A stretch of DNA of 64,000 bases from Gonocerus acuteangulatus (taxonomy: Eukaryota; Arthropoda; Insecta; Hemiptera; Coreidae). The translations under genes were made by a program, and so were the position numbers. The notes beneath the pieces are model-generated. The model did no database searches and was not told where the DNA came from. It saw only the letters and a list, made by a program, of their open reading frames with translations. This document shows positions 10,818 through 22,370 of the stretch, in pieces (position 1 is the stretch's first letter; the number at the start of each line of letters is the position of its first letter). The DNA is taken from NCBI GenBank assembly GCA_946811695.1, contig OX328123.1, positions 121,609,118 to 121,673,117 of the forward strand, in the 5' to 3' direction.

Positions 10818-11670
10818 ATATGTTACCGGCAAAGTATATAATCAGGCATTCTATAGAATGCCTAAATCCAGTCGGCAATGTATGAAATAAGGCTTATTTC
10901 ATACTTTGTCTAGGCATTCTATAGAATGCCTACTGTGCTTTAGGCAAAGTATGAAAGACAGGATTTGTAGCTTGTAGGAGTCTCTACCGGCGGTGCGATT
11001 GCGGATTTATATCCACGAACATCGCGTCTGATGATGTCTAGGAGAATTAGAAGAATGACAAGGACGACTTTTGGGCATACGTGCTATGCGTTTCCGCTCG
11101 CTACGCTCGCTCAAGAAGATATCAAAACCCTAGTCAATCTAACTCGCAGAAATTAATTGAATTCTATTAATTTCTGCGAGTTGGATTGACTAGGGTTTTG
11201 ATATCTTCTTGAGCGAGCCTAGCGAGCGGAAACGCATAGCACGTATGTCCAGAAGCGACAGCTTACGACAGGTCAGCTACGACAGGTAAGTCTAAATTTC
11301 AATTATACTTCTTCATTAAGGATTATTGCGCATGCGCATGTTTACAAATACGCTGTTTACGCCGTCTTTTATAATCTCCATGACAGTGAACTTCAGTGCT
11401 TCAACTTCTTTCCTAGTTGAGAGCAACTTTTTTTAACGGATTCTTGTCTAGTGCATCAAATAACGTTATAGTGCAAACTTTGAAGAAAATCTTTTTAATT
11501 TTATACAATGCCAAATAAGGAACAGACATTCTATAGAATACCTAGGCATTGTATAGAATGCTTAGGCAATGTGTGTAATATGATGTAGAAACTAATACAT
11601 TCTACACTTTGCCTAAACCACTCAGGCATTCTATAGAATGCTTGGATTATATACTTTGCCGGTAACATAT
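10818..11670. mobile_element. Unclassified element with palindrome-rich termini
   Basis: A perfect terminal inverted repeat of at least 25 bp (ATATGTTACCGGCAAAGTAT... on the left, its complement on the right) bounds an 853-bp element. Inside each end are copies of a palindrome, GGCATTCTATAGAATGCC or a variant, at about 10846, 10912, 11526, 11545 and 11627. They are interleaved with the word GGCAAAGTATGAAA or variants. The centre is a separate long hairpin. Repeated subterminal palindromes look like transposase binding sites. There is no coding capacity, so it is non-autonomous. I cannot assign a superfamily. The flanks are AT-rich, so the target duplication is ambiguous. Confidence 0.75.
11075..11248. 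repeat. 174-bp near-perfect hairpin
   Basis: Arms of about 83 bp are almost exact reverse complements with a spacer of only a few bases near 11161 (ttgaattc). The arms contain 'gcgtttccgctcgct' and 'agaagatatcaaaaccctag'. It occupies the middle of the element at 10818-11670 and is markedly more GC-rich at its base than the flanks. If transcribed it would give a long double-stranded RNA. Confidence 0.9.

Positions 11671-11673
<3 letters not shown>

Positions 11674-11717
<44 letters not shown>
11674..11717. repeat. (AT)n microsatellite
   Basis: About 22 TA units directly abutting the right terminus of the preceding element. Confidence 0.95.
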
Positions 11718-11722
<5 letters not shown>

Positions 11723-12969
11723 AAGGTTTTGTCAATACATTTTATAGAATACACCCCACTTCATGTTATCTTTCTGTTTTATACAAAAAACGGCGTAGAA
11801 ATCACGGTAAAACGAAAATAATAAAAATAACCAAACAATAAAAATAGATATGCGCATATTACAAAACACAAGGATCCAGGCCTTAGATCGATGTGTCTTC
11901 TTCATAGTTGGGTGATTACTACACAACTTCTGTTAGTACGAACATAATTGATTTGTAAATGAAAGCAGTGTATTATTTCTTTAGCTATTGTCGTGTATTG
12001 AAGCATATGATAATAAAGTTTATTATCTGATAATTTGTTTTCAAGTCCACCAATTACAAAGTGAAATAGGTTGACACCCTTCTTAAACACCCATGGTGCA
12101 GTAGGAATGTTTTTACCGTGTTAGTAGATTAAAAATTGAATAGTCTAACAGCCCGTATAAATTTAATTATTGGCTGAGCGAATTCTGCCGGATTCCTGCG
12201 AGCTAAGTACGGGCAAGGGAATCGAAGAACCTCTTTTCTTTTCCTTATTCAAGGCGTTAACAAACCACCAAAAACTGCAGGATCCCAATAGATTTATAGA
12301 TGTAATACAATACGGAGTAATAAAATTCTGAGATCACAGAAAAGCAGACTATCGCTGCAAAGAACAGTAGTATAAGCGAAAAGGGGGGAAAAAGGATATT
12401 ATTTATTTGCAAAAGAAGAAAACCTAGTTGGCTTCTAGCCAGGCCATAACTGCAAAAGGATATGGTGGTAGGAGAAGCCTGGATCATGGCCAGCCTTCCA
12501 GCCGCTGTCCAATGCTCTTCGAACTTCGACAAATGGACGACTATTAATAATTTATGCACCCCGAAGAATAATTGCATATTTTAGTTCGTTTTCTCTGTCC
12601 CTATAGAGAGGAACTCAGCTTATCTCGGCGCAATTCATGGTTAACTATAAGAAATATTAAAGCGTGTGCGTCTGGGCGCGAGTTTGTCTATATGTGCTTT
12701 CAATGCCTGTATGTACATATATGTAACTGTTTTTTTCGGCCAAATACGCGAGAATAGATTTGTAGCACGAAATTTTGTTAATTTAGGTCAGCTTTTTATA
12801 ATAGTTTCGTGTGCGGACTCAAAATATGGGCTGTGTACACTGTATTCCTGAGGAGTGTGTACTCTGTATTAAATGTAGAGGAGAAGGAGCCATACAGCAT
12901 CCATGGCACTCCTAGTGGTGAAAGTTACAACCAATATTATATTCAATTTGAATATAATACAGAGTAAAC
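11718..12969. other. Spacer, no gene recognised
   Basis: Several overlapping short frames (the longest is 106 codons on the minus strand, 12257-12577) without recognisable domains. No RNA gene seen. Confidence 0.5.
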
Positions 12970-13115
12970 CCCAAATTCTAATGAACCAATTTAGTTCATT
13001 TTTACAACACCTCTTTCTCATAAGATACCCACGATATATCGAAATTCGTTGCAATATAACACAAGCTACGGCTAGTATGGTCAAATTAGTGTTTTGGGTC
13101 CGGGGTAAACACCGA
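12970..13115 (+). repeat. Solo 143-bp unit of the Helentron-like array
   Basis: One diverged monomer: 'ctaatgaaccaatttagttc', 'tttttacaacac', 'cgaaattcgttgcaatataa', ending 'tgttttgggtccggggtaaac'. It matches the order of the units in copy B (26440-27020) but has no flanking element ends. It is therefore a dispersed or deleted remnant. Confidence 0.7.
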
Positions 13116-14463
13116 AATAAATAATTTTCTTCTATTTAAATTTAATTAGCGAAGAATAAATGACAAGGTTGTTTTTCCTCCTGGAAATAATCCAGCTTCC
13201 TTGCGAGAAAACAGAATAAGAGTGTAGGAGGCTGGGTTGGAGGGAAGGGGTAACCCTTCCCCTCCTCGAGTCTAGGGTGGGGGTAATCCCGTGTAGCACG
13301 ACTCAACGGCTCTACTATAGTAAAGATTCGAGAAACGTGTTATGAAGAATTTTGCGACACTCAACTTTATTTCCATAATACTCGAAACAATAACCCTTGG
13401 TATTGGTGAGAATTTGACAAATAAAATGTTAACATGGATTCCTACTGTCGAATAAGACCTACCAAAATGTCCAAGATGTGATTCGTAGAATTAGATGAGT
13501 TGAGTTTAAAATCCCTGTAAATATCAGTATTGCGCCGAATAATAACAGCAAAATAATAGTTTTCAGCAGAATAATGAGATTTATGTAAAGAAACATACAC
13601 ATATAAAAAAATTAATTAAAAATTTACAAAATAAAATAAACAATTAAAAAAGAATAGCAATTAAAGTATATAAATGACTAGATACAAATTTCGGGATTGT
13701 AGTATACACATAATTTAAGTAAATATTTATGAATAAATAATGAGTGGAAAAATGAAAAAAAAACATTTATACAGAATGCACAAACAACATTCATACAATA
13801 ATACTGATTACCGAACATAGGCTGCATAAAAAAATCGGGCAATTATAACCTTGAAGTTGTTTCGCCTTAACATCCCAGCAAAGCAAATCAACTCTTCGAG
13901 TTCAAAATTAACAAAACATAGTAATATGCTAAAACTGGTGGTCGCCACACAAGTTTGGTATCTAGTACTTCAATACCATTATCAAAACCAAATTAGATTC
14001 CACTTTCTGAAAATCGCCAGTTAACAGGATGCTTATCCAAAAGTCAATGCCAATGAAACTAAAATATTTATTTTACCGCCTCAGTTTTGTCAGTAAGACA
14101 ATTACTCTATTTTTGATGGGATTTCCTTATTATAAATAAAAAAAAAACTTTCCGTATTAATGTTGTCTCTGATTAACAATTAAATTTGCTCAAAATATTT
14201 GTGAGACATTTAAAGACAAGGGGTATATTTTCTCTGAAATGCTTTCGTAACTTTAAGAATACTTAACTTGATGAACTGATTGTTGATTAGTTTTATTGCT
14301 AAATGAGATTAAATGAATTGTCCAATCAGATCCTAGGACAATGAGCTGTCACGTACCGAAAGCAGGATGGCTGCAACCAGGAGACGGATGAGGGAGATTT
14401 GAATTGTAAAATCGAAGCGTGCATCCTCTTTTGTATACACAACAAATACAGCTTCTATATATA
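13116..14463. other. Spacer, no gene recognised
   Basis: AT-rich and unannotated. A GC-richer patch at 13210-13310 (C and G runs) has no recognisable feature. Confidence 0.5.
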
Positions 14464-14466
14464 CAA

Positions 14467-14502
14467 ACACACACACACGCACACGCACGCACCCACGCCC
14501 AC
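14467..14502. repeat. Imperfect (CA)n tract
   Basis: Alternating CA with G substitutions (acacacgcacacgcacgcac). Confidence 0.85.
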
Positions 14503-14707
14503 ATACCTCCGTCACATGAATCACAAACAGCGCTATTCCGTTGGCAGGATAAGGCTTTAATCTCTAGTAGATAAATCTACATATTCGAAAATATTTGACA
14601 ACAATGAAATTCTACCGTTACAAACTAGAAGAATTACCATTCGAAAGCAGTCGTAAAATAAGGAAATCTTCTTAGTAATAGGATTCCTAAAATATTATAA
14701 TTATTTG

Positions 14708-15161
14708 ATCAGAAGGAAGAAGTAAAGTCCGAAATTTCCACAGATTTTTTATTTGGCAGAACTTTTTCAGGGACCAAGCCCCATTTTCAATGCCCATGCA
14801 ATAGTTCTTATTCAACCTATGAATGCATAGGTTCTTATTCAAGAACCTATGAATACATGAGCGTATATAAAAAATAATTTCGGGGGGGGGACCATTTCCG
14901 GGGTATGGAATAATAAAAATTTAGAACATGGAATAGTTTTAGGGAACTAAAACGCTATTGCACCTAAAATAAAATATTTTTTATGAACTAAGTGATCTTA
15001 TTTAATTTATTTTTAAGGGTTTATGGCACATTTGTATCATCAAATCAAAATTTCGGGGGCATAAAATGCATGGGCATTGAAAATGGGGCTTAGTCCCTGA
15101 AAACGTTCTGCCAAATAAAACACCTGTGGAAATTTCGGACTTTTTTTTCTTCCTTCTGGTC
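14708..15161. mobile_element. Long-arm inverted-repeat element with a nested MITE
   Basis: The left arm (14708-14800: gatcagaaggaagaagtaaa...tgcccatgca) and right arm (about 15068-15161) are reverse complements over roughly 90 bp with small indels. The space between the arms is mostly taken up by a family-G MITE. The arms could be the ends of a foldback-type element that received a later insertion. An alternative is an inverted duplication flanking the MITE. Confidence 0.65.
14857..15060 (+). mobile_element. MITE family G, copy 2 (truncated right end)
   Basis: It starts ATGAGCGTATATA and keeps 'accatttccggggtatggaa' and 'gaactaagtgatcttattta'. It stops after the G run, so the right inverted repeat is missing. 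It lies inside the inverted-repeat element at 14708-15161, which gives the relative order of the insertions. Confidence 0.7.
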
Positions 15162-15687
15162 ATTAATTTCCACCATCCAGCAATTATTTTATAGTAATAT
15201 AATTTACTCGTCTTTTTCAGGAATAATATTAGGCTCATGCCAAACTAATTCCCAATGTAGTTTCTTTTTCAAAGCAAGGAAACAAATATTTTGTAAACAG
15301 CTAGAGAATAATTAAAGTACCCATTTCGTTTAAGAGTTTCTGAAAGCGCGTCCTTGAATATTTAAGTAAAGTAAGAGTGGAAATGGAATTTCTCAGCCTA
15401 GGATCGGCTACAATCACTTTATGAATATTAGGAAGGTAGGTTTAGTGAGGGTTCGGTTTTTTGTAGAATAAGGAGCAGACTTACGTCCAACTACAGTTGT
15501 TGGGACAGGAGCCCTCTTATTAAATTCTAAATAAATTGGGAATTAGAAGAAAAAAAAAAAATAATAAATCAGTGTAGGACTCTAATGGGGTTATAAATAA
15601 GGTGTCCAGCAATAAAAACGCAATGAAGAATATGCAGAGTCTTTCTAAAATAGACTTTCCATATCACACCAGGGATACCCATCACAT
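15162..15687. other. Spacer, no gene seen
   Basis: AT-rich; a short poly-A at 15549-15562. Nothing recognised. Confidence 0.55.
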
Positions 15688-15795
15688 GGAAACGTGGTAG
15701 GCTATTAACACCGGGCTATCTACAGTCTGCCACCCTTGTGTAATTCCAACCAATCATGTTTCCCCCCAGACGGTCACCTATACATGAACTAACCA
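15688..15795 (-). mobile_element. 5S-rRNA-derived SINE fragment
   Basis: On the minus strand, 'gcttggttagtt', 'taggtgaccgtctggg' and then 'gggtggcagactgtagatag' align in order with the 3' half of 5S rRNA (GGTTAGTACTTGGATGGGTGACCG) followed by the SINE tail seen in the complete copy at 38.5 kb. The 5' half of the 5S head and the poly-A are missing or decayed. Confidence 0.6.
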
Positions 15796-16439
15796 AGCCC
15801 GAAGCAAAAATAAAAAGTGTAGGAAAAATGGTTCCTATTAATCGTCGAGAGGCAGAAGAAAGGTCGTCGACTCTAGGGAGAAAGCAACGAAGCAACACTA
15901 AACTACAAGGAGGTAATTAAAACCAGTGGAATAGATTGCCCAACAAACGCACAACTCATTCCATCGGAAAATTGAGTTAGCTCCGTTATAAAGCATTTAG
16001 TAATAGTTGCTCATAGAGCTCTACAATAAACAGAAAACGAAAATTCTCTAAACATAAAACCTAACTTTATATTTACACATTACATTAATATACACAGTCA
16101 ATATAGTCACTCCGAGTTTTATTTTATCTCCAACACTAACATATCAGAACTAAATTTATGAATAAATACTAAAAATAAAATATATTTCTTTAAAGCTTTT
16201 ATCAGGTAATCATCTCAGTCTCCTGAACTACGTTATTTAAATTGTTCTACAGATGTCTATTCCTTCAGGGGTTTTCTTCCTAAATAACGAGGGTCAAAAT
16301 ACTCCAATGAGATCTGGGAGGAAAAACGCTACAATGCACAAGGAACTGACAGTACTCGACTCCAAGCGGAAATTACTCAGTCTGACACATCGACTTCCGC
16401 TCATGGTTAAGAAAAACTCTATTACAAAGACGTTTATCA
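15796..16439. other. Spacer, no gene recognised
   Basis: An 88-codon frame (16253-16519) runs into the Penelope-like unit and is not a recognisable protein. Nothing else seen. Confidence 0.5.
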
Positions 16440-16539
16440 TTTATCATAAAAATGGTTTTATTGTGCCGACGTTTCGGCTTGAACTTCAAGCCTTCATCAG
16501 GGCTGTAAAAAACAAGTAGGACGGATGTAATACTGAAAT

Positions 16540-16547
<8 letters not shown>
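16440..16547 (-). mobile_element. Penelope-like terminus, family 1 (left of inverted pair)
   Basis: Reverse complement of the unit starting at 16598. On the minus strand it runs 'ggacggatgtaatactgaa' to its complement-matched end, includes the hammerhead-like core, then 'ggcacaataaaaccattttt'. It breaks off near 16435, so it is the shorter arm. Assignment to Penelope-like elements rests on the resemblance of this terminus to their hammerhead-carrying pseudo-LTRs; no reverse transcriptase is present. Confidence 0.55.
16468..16500 (-). ncRNA. Hammerhead-ribozyme-like motif (family 1)
   Basis: On the minus strand: CTGATGA, an A, a 7-bp stem II closing GGCTTGA with TCAAGCC (3-nt loop), then GAAAC and GTC. 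Bases immediately outside (GCC before, GGC after) can form a 3-bp stem I. The conserved core nucleotides of a type I hammerhead are all present. Caveats: there is one extra A between CTGATGA and stem II, and the CG between GAAA and TC is too short to close stem III in a monomer. A dimer could pair through the self-complementary ACGT. Confidence 0.5.

Positions 16548-16551
<4 letters not shown>

Positions 16552-16597
<46 letters not shown>
16552..16597. repeat. (AT)n microsatellite at the centre of an inverted pair
   Basis: About 23 TA units between two oppositely oriented copies of the same Penelope-like terminus. Confidence 0.95.
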
Positions 16598-16599
<2 letters not shown>

Positions 16600-16772
16600 C
16601 AGTATTACATCCGTCCTACTTGTTTTTTACAGCCCTGATGAAGGTTTGAAGTTCAAGCCGAAACGTCGGCACAATAAAACCATTTTTATGATAAAATGTA
16701 GTTTTATTAAGTAGCAGTGACCGAACCCCGACAATCCCTACCTTGCACCATCTACGGTCAACGATCTCCTCT
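16598..16772 (+). mobile_element. Penelope-like terminus, family 1 (right of inverted pair)
   Basis: It begins 'ttcagtattacatccgtcct', contains the hammerhead-like core, then 'ggcacaataaaaccattttt', 'gtagttttattaag', 'ccctaccttgcacc' and 'cggtcaacgatctcctctc'. The same ordered words recur at 63555-63725, defining a family unit of about 170 bp. Confidence 0.6.
16635..16667 (+). ncRNA. Hammerhead-ribozyme-like motif (family 1)
   Basis: CTGATGA (16635-16641), stem II GGTTTGA/TCAAGCC with one G-T pair, GAAA (16660-16663), then CGTC. GCC (16632-16634) and GGC (16668-16670) can pair as stem I. The core is intact, with the same extra A before stem II as in every copy. Conservation of that A suggests it belongs to the family rather than being random damage. 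Confidence 0.55.
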
Positions 16773-19632
16773 CAATAAAAAAGTTTATCATTTATTTATT
16801 TAATTTTAACGAAATATTTATTTATCTGCTAATTGCAATTTTAAAAACGACAACTAATAAAACTGAGGAAAGCATAGACAAAAACCGTTCAAAGGAACGA
16901 AACCAGCACTTTCGACATTTATTCAACTATTTCCTAGACTAAGACAGCGCAATACAAAATTACTAAACTTAATGGGTGGTCAGACCTGGGTCAATCCATT
17001 AGAAATCACCCAAATTCAAAGTTCAAACCTGTTGTAGTTTTTTCCGGTCATTTTAAGTTGAAGCTGTTGTGTATACAAAGTCGGCAGTTGCTTGTCAATA
17101 CTGGAATTTGTTCATAAAATCCAATTACTCTCACCTGTTATTTGAACAACTGAGGGTACAGAGTTGTATGATTTCTCGGAATTGGCCGTGACTCCTTTGT
17201 GGTGACTCCTTTTGCTACTGGACAAAGAGGTAGGAGAAGGTTACACATTGATACCACCTGTACCAACACAAAGCTTCTTCCTTCAATGAGATCATCAATG
17301 CCAATCCTCTTCATGAGACAATGGATACACACCGCCGTGTCTATTCTCATCAGGCTAACACAATGAGTCGAGGAATTACGGAACACTCCAAGTCAACACT
17401 CATAGAATAACATTTTTACTCACGAATCTCTACCACTGTTACTATATCCATATCACAGTAGAAAGCTTCCATAATATGGATATAAATTTCGGAATTTATT
17501 CACAAGGAATGGGCTACATCAAATACAGGACACATTCAAAATAGCACAAAAGCCCATCAGTTTCAAATTATGAGGTGTAGGGAAATATAGAGACCTCTTG
17601 TTCAATATAGTACAGCCAGATCAAGTTGAATTAGCTTTGCGGCCATCCTGGATCTATTACTTCCTGGATTACTACAGACTTGTGCAATCTGTTTCAAAGA
17701 TGCAGATCCCCATACAGCAATATATTCTTGGGTGATGTTGGGTATTTCCAAAATACACCAGCCAACAATAGGCTAATGCCTTAAATTCAGAAATGAGATG
17801 CTGTTAGGTTTCCCCCCAAGTATTTGTCTTTCTCCTACCTAGATGACAAGGCAGCTAACACAGTCATATAATAATAATAATAAAAATTACAACATTTTAA
17901 TTAAACTTCCTCTATTTAAATTAAAACTTCATTTCATAAATTTACATAGTTTCATATTTTCACACTCTTCAAGCATATTTATTCTCCCTTAGAATGTAAT
18001 GTTAAAGCCCAGAAATAAAATTTCATATTTCGGATAGGTAAATTAATTATTAATATTATTGACGATTGGGTCTCGTAGGATCAATTGAATATACAATAAA
18101 TATAAAATACCTGTCCATCTGTTTGTCTGTTACTCTGTCTGTTTGTACCTTATACAAATCTACACAGTTTGACCGATTTTGACCAAACATGGTACACAGG
18201 TACGTCTTGATCCGGGAAGTCACAATAAAAACTGTTTACACAAGATTGATTTTCATTTTACTTAGAATTGTGTTCATTTTGAATCGAGTCTTCTGTCATC
18301 AGACGTAACGGCTCCAATCAATGTGATTTTATCTGAAATACCTGCTCCTTTAAACCTATTTTTACTACCGCTATCCATTTAATTATTTCCGTAAAATTCC
18401 AAGGTTTTCCTTGTAAGTCACAAAGCATCCATTCTTTTGATGTGCCCGTACAATTTTATCTTTTTTTTTCAATTTAATAAACTCATTTCTTTTATTCAGA
18501 ACTGACCTGTTTAATATTCATTGCAATTAAATTACATGAAATAACAATTAAGAATAATTGTTGTAGATTATTCTTGTTTTTTTCTGCCATTTATCATATT
18601 AAAGTTATTTGTTTTCTTAATGTTTTGAATCAATTCTTTTACTATTTGTATCTATTTATATATTTTTCCTACTGCCATTATGGAACAATTTACAATCGTA
18701 AATAACACTCCTACAATATATTTATATCTCTTTCTCTAAATTAAATATTTTTCTTGTCTCTGGAATGTATTATAAAAGTCTGAGTAACATTATTGTTTAT
18801 ATTATAATTTTGGACATCACGGTAAAAGTATCAATAATTTTGTTTGATAAAGTAAAAACATAGCCAAAAATAATTCTTATCGTGGTTTTACAAATCGAAT
18901 GGATTTTTAGGGGTTCCGCTCATTATAAAAAATAAAAATATCAAAATTAAAGCCAATTTCCAATATGCAAAGTGAAATTCGTTATGTTACTCAGAAGCAA
19001 AAATATTTTCCTGGCTTCTGTGGAGGTGCAAGAAAAGCTTAAATAAAAGATTTGGAGTTGACGTAATGGTGTGTTTTTATTACTGATTTTCCAACTCATT
19101 TAAAAGTCACACATAACATTAAAGAAGAATTTTATAAAATAAAAAAAAAAAAAATAATAATAAAATATGCCACCATGACTTGAGAATAACGCTTGAAGGT
19201 TGTGACGAGCATATTTATAATTTAATTAGATTCAATTAATATCTTCTTATGAGTTTATTAACTGTTATTATATACAATTAATGCTACATATTAAAATTGG
19301 ATGGCTTTCCGATTAATTACATTTAGGACTAATTGTTATCAGCGTACAAAGGATTCTTTAATTAATGGCGATGAGAAATGGGAGGGTAGGCCTAGCGTGT
19401 CTCCTACTTAGCAGTATTTATTTTCGGAAGACATGCTGGCTTTAATTACCCCTGCCGGGACGGAGTGCCGTTTCGTGAGCAATCCCATCAAAACACTACC
19501 AGCCCGTATTAAAGATTGCCTATTTCACTAACCTCATGAATACACAGCAACAGAAAATATTTTAGAAGCTAGTGAATAATATTACCTATTTACTCAGTCA
19601 TTTGGAAGATTATACGAAAATGAAAACAGATA
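16773..19632. other. Long spacer, no gene recognised
   Basis: There are no domains in the short frames (for example 17138-17386, minus, 82 codons). Around 18085-18250 the text 'ctgtctgtttgtacc' and 'tgaccgattttgaccaaaca' resembles sequence often found inside Helitron-type elements, but I see no ends. An A run lies at 19139-19154. Confidence 0.45.
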
Positions 19633-19770
19633 CTTAGAATGGAACAGCTGTTTTGTAAGATTTTTGAAAGATGTCCTCACCATCATCAATCGGAATGCTT
19701 AGAATGGAACAGCTGTTTTGTAAGATTTTTGAAAGATGTCCTCACCATCATCAAACGGAATGCTTAGAAT
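19633..19770. repeat. 65-bp tandem duplication
   Basis: The word cttagaatggaacagctgtt begins at 19633 and 19698, and a partial third start lies at 19763. The two complete copies differ at very few positions, so the duplication is recent compared with most repeats here. Confidence 0.9.
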
Positions 19771-20014
19771 GGAAACTAAAAGCACAGTATCCATCAGCAT
19801 AGACGCTGCAGTCGCCATTTACACCTAAATCTATTGGGCTTCAGAATGATCAGTTTCCACAAACCACAATTTTCGGCACCATTTTCGCCGTGTTAAAGAA
19901 AGTAAACTGCTCATGTTCTTTACATTTACTTTATAATAAGTCCTCTACTACGAACGTAACCAAAACGTACGAAACATTTTCAACTAATCTCTTCTTTTTG
20001 GAAAACTTATCTAT

Positions 20015-21290
20015 GCAAAATGTTATAATGTGTAAAGCCTTATGTATTATCTATCTATGCAAAATGTTATCACGTGTAAAGCTCTATCCATGCAAAATGT
20101 TATCATATGTAAAGCTGTATCAACTGTATATGTACAATTATCATATGTAAACGTCTATCTATGAAGTATTTATATAAAAACCTATCATATGTAAAGCTCT
20201 ATCTATGCTGAATCCTAACACATGTAAAGCTCTATCATGTATCTACGCAAAATTATTTCACAGATAAACCTCTATGTATATAAAGTCCTATCAAATGTAA
20301 AGCTCTATCTATAGCCTATCCATCTAAAGTCTATCACATGTAAATCTCTATCTATCGTCTATCTATGTACAATTCTACCATATATACACATCTATGTATA
20401 TAAACTCCTATCAAATGTAAAGCTCTATCTATAACCTATCCATCTAAAGTCTATCACAAGTAAATCTCTATCTATGTACAATTCTACCATATATACACAT
20501 CTATGTATATAAACTCCTATTAAATGTAAAGCTCTATCTATAGCCTATCCATCTAAAGTCTATCACATGTAAATCTCTATCTATCGTCTATCTATGTACA
20601 ATTCTACCATATATACACATCTATGTATATAAACTCCTATCAAATGTAAAGCTCTATCTATAACCTATCCATCTAAAGTCTATCACAAGTAAATCTCTAT
20701 CTATGTACAATTCTACCATATATACACATCTATGTATATAAACTCCTATCAAATGTAAAGCTCTATCTATAGCCTATCCATCTAAAGTCTATCACATGTA
20801 AATCTCTATCTATGTACAATTCTACCATATATACACATCTATGTATATAAACTCCTATCAAATGTAAATCTCTATCTATAGCCTATCCATCTAAAGTCTA
20901 TCACAAGTAAATCTCTATTTATGTACAATTCTACCATATATACACATCTATGTATATAAACTCCTATCAAATGTAAATCTCTATCTATAGCCTATCCATC
21001 TAAAGACTATCACAAGTAAATCTCTATTTATGTACAATTCTACCATATATACACATCTATGTATATAAAGTCCTATCAAATGTAAAGCTCTATCTATAGC
21101 CTATCCATCTAAAGGCTATCACATGTAAATCTCTATCTATCCTCTATCTATGTACAATTCTATCATGCGTAAAACACTATCATTCATCTATGTAAAATAC
21201 TATTATATGTATACCTTTATCAGCCATCTATGTATGTAAAATCAATCGCATACAATGCTCGATCATCTATCTATGTGAACTTCTATCATA
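20015..21290. repeat. Satellite array, 109/120-bp units built on ~35-bp subrepeats
   Basis: The marker tctaccatatatacacatc starts at 20374, 20483, 20603, 20712, 20821, 20930 and 21039, and a variant at about 21159. The spacings are 109, 120, 109, 109, 109, 109 and 120. The 120-bp form carries an extra 11 bp (cgtctatctat type). The flanks, 20015-20265 and 21165-21290, hold shorter degenerate units of about 30-40 bp with the shared words 'atgtaaagctctatctat'. The 109-mer therefore probably grew from them. No coding capacity. Confidence 0.93.
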
Positions 21291-22312
21291 TCGCTGTTCC
21301 GTATGAACAATAAAATAACAGAAAAAAATGTGTGAAATGCAAATAAGTTCTTAGAGAATATCAGAAAGACATCCCCTAAACATAGTTCCACTCAGGACCG
21401 CCAGAGAAATTTCAACAAACAGAAAATTTGTCTTCAAGAACAACAACAATTTTGAGAGAAACAATGACGTAACTGCACTTAAGGGTTGAAATTAGGGTGA
21501 TCCTAATCCCTGGTAAATATTCTACATAAATGCAATATAAAATTTTTTTCTGTCGCTTACACCCTTTTCAATTATACGTTTTATACAACTACAAATAATT
21601 TTTTTACTCTTCTGTAAAATTGAAGTTTTTGCATTTATGTCACTGTTCTTTTGGAACGGTGATATGTTAAGCTCTATCTTTCATTTATCTATATCAAATT
21701 GCATCATATGTAATGCTATATCATCAATCTATGTCAACTTCTAGCATACGTAAAGATCTTATAGTCAAAGCTACGTTTGAATAAATAAATAAAATAAATG
21801 TATTCCTATTTAGGCATAATAAAGTACGCAAAGCCATTCAACAGTACTCAAAGCATGTTTACGTCAATACTTCTAGGATTAAATGAAAACTGTTGTAAGA
21901 CATTATCTTTGTCGGCGTTTATCCTTCTCTCCTTCAAGTTCGATTGCGTGATTTCATAATGAAGTTCTATTCAGACAATTTCTTCTTATCACTGCCTAAA
22001 TAAATTATACTTTTAAGAATAGATAAAAACTGTAAGTAGAACAGCTATCATTTCGAGCAATAGGCTTCTCAGCTACGAAGGAGATTCCCATAGAAAGAGT
22101 CTTAGGCAGAATAAGAACAAACTGGTAATCTTTTAGATTTCCTTAATATTCAACGAGAGCTATAGACGGTGAATAGAGCTAAGAATTCCATAGTGCATTT
22201 GATCTATAAATATCTCTGGCAGCATCAGTTAGAACTCTCAAGGACAAGGACGGAGCACTACTATCAACAAATAGCATTTTACATTAGTAATTCATTTTCA
22301 CATCTAGTATAA
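21291..22312. other. Spacer, no gene seen
   Basis: Includes more scattered satellite-like words (21660-21760: 'gttaagctctatctttcat'). Otherwise unannotated. Confidence 0.5.
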
Positions 22313-22370
22313 CCAAAAATCCGACTCGTAATAACGGCGACATCTTAGCGCGTTTCCGTTCTTATCCCTA
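22313..22370 (+). mobile_element. Helentron-like left-end fragment
   Basis: 'aaaaatccgactcgtaataa' then 'catcttagcgcg' and 'ttccgttcttat' match the left end of the element starting at 31745. Only this end is present, immediately upstream of the piggyBac-like element. Confidence 0.5.

Noticed and set aside
19890..21290. CRISPR array (short regularly spaced repeats)
   Set aside because: Units are contiguous 109/120-bp satellite monomers with no unique spacers, and the genome is eukaryotic.
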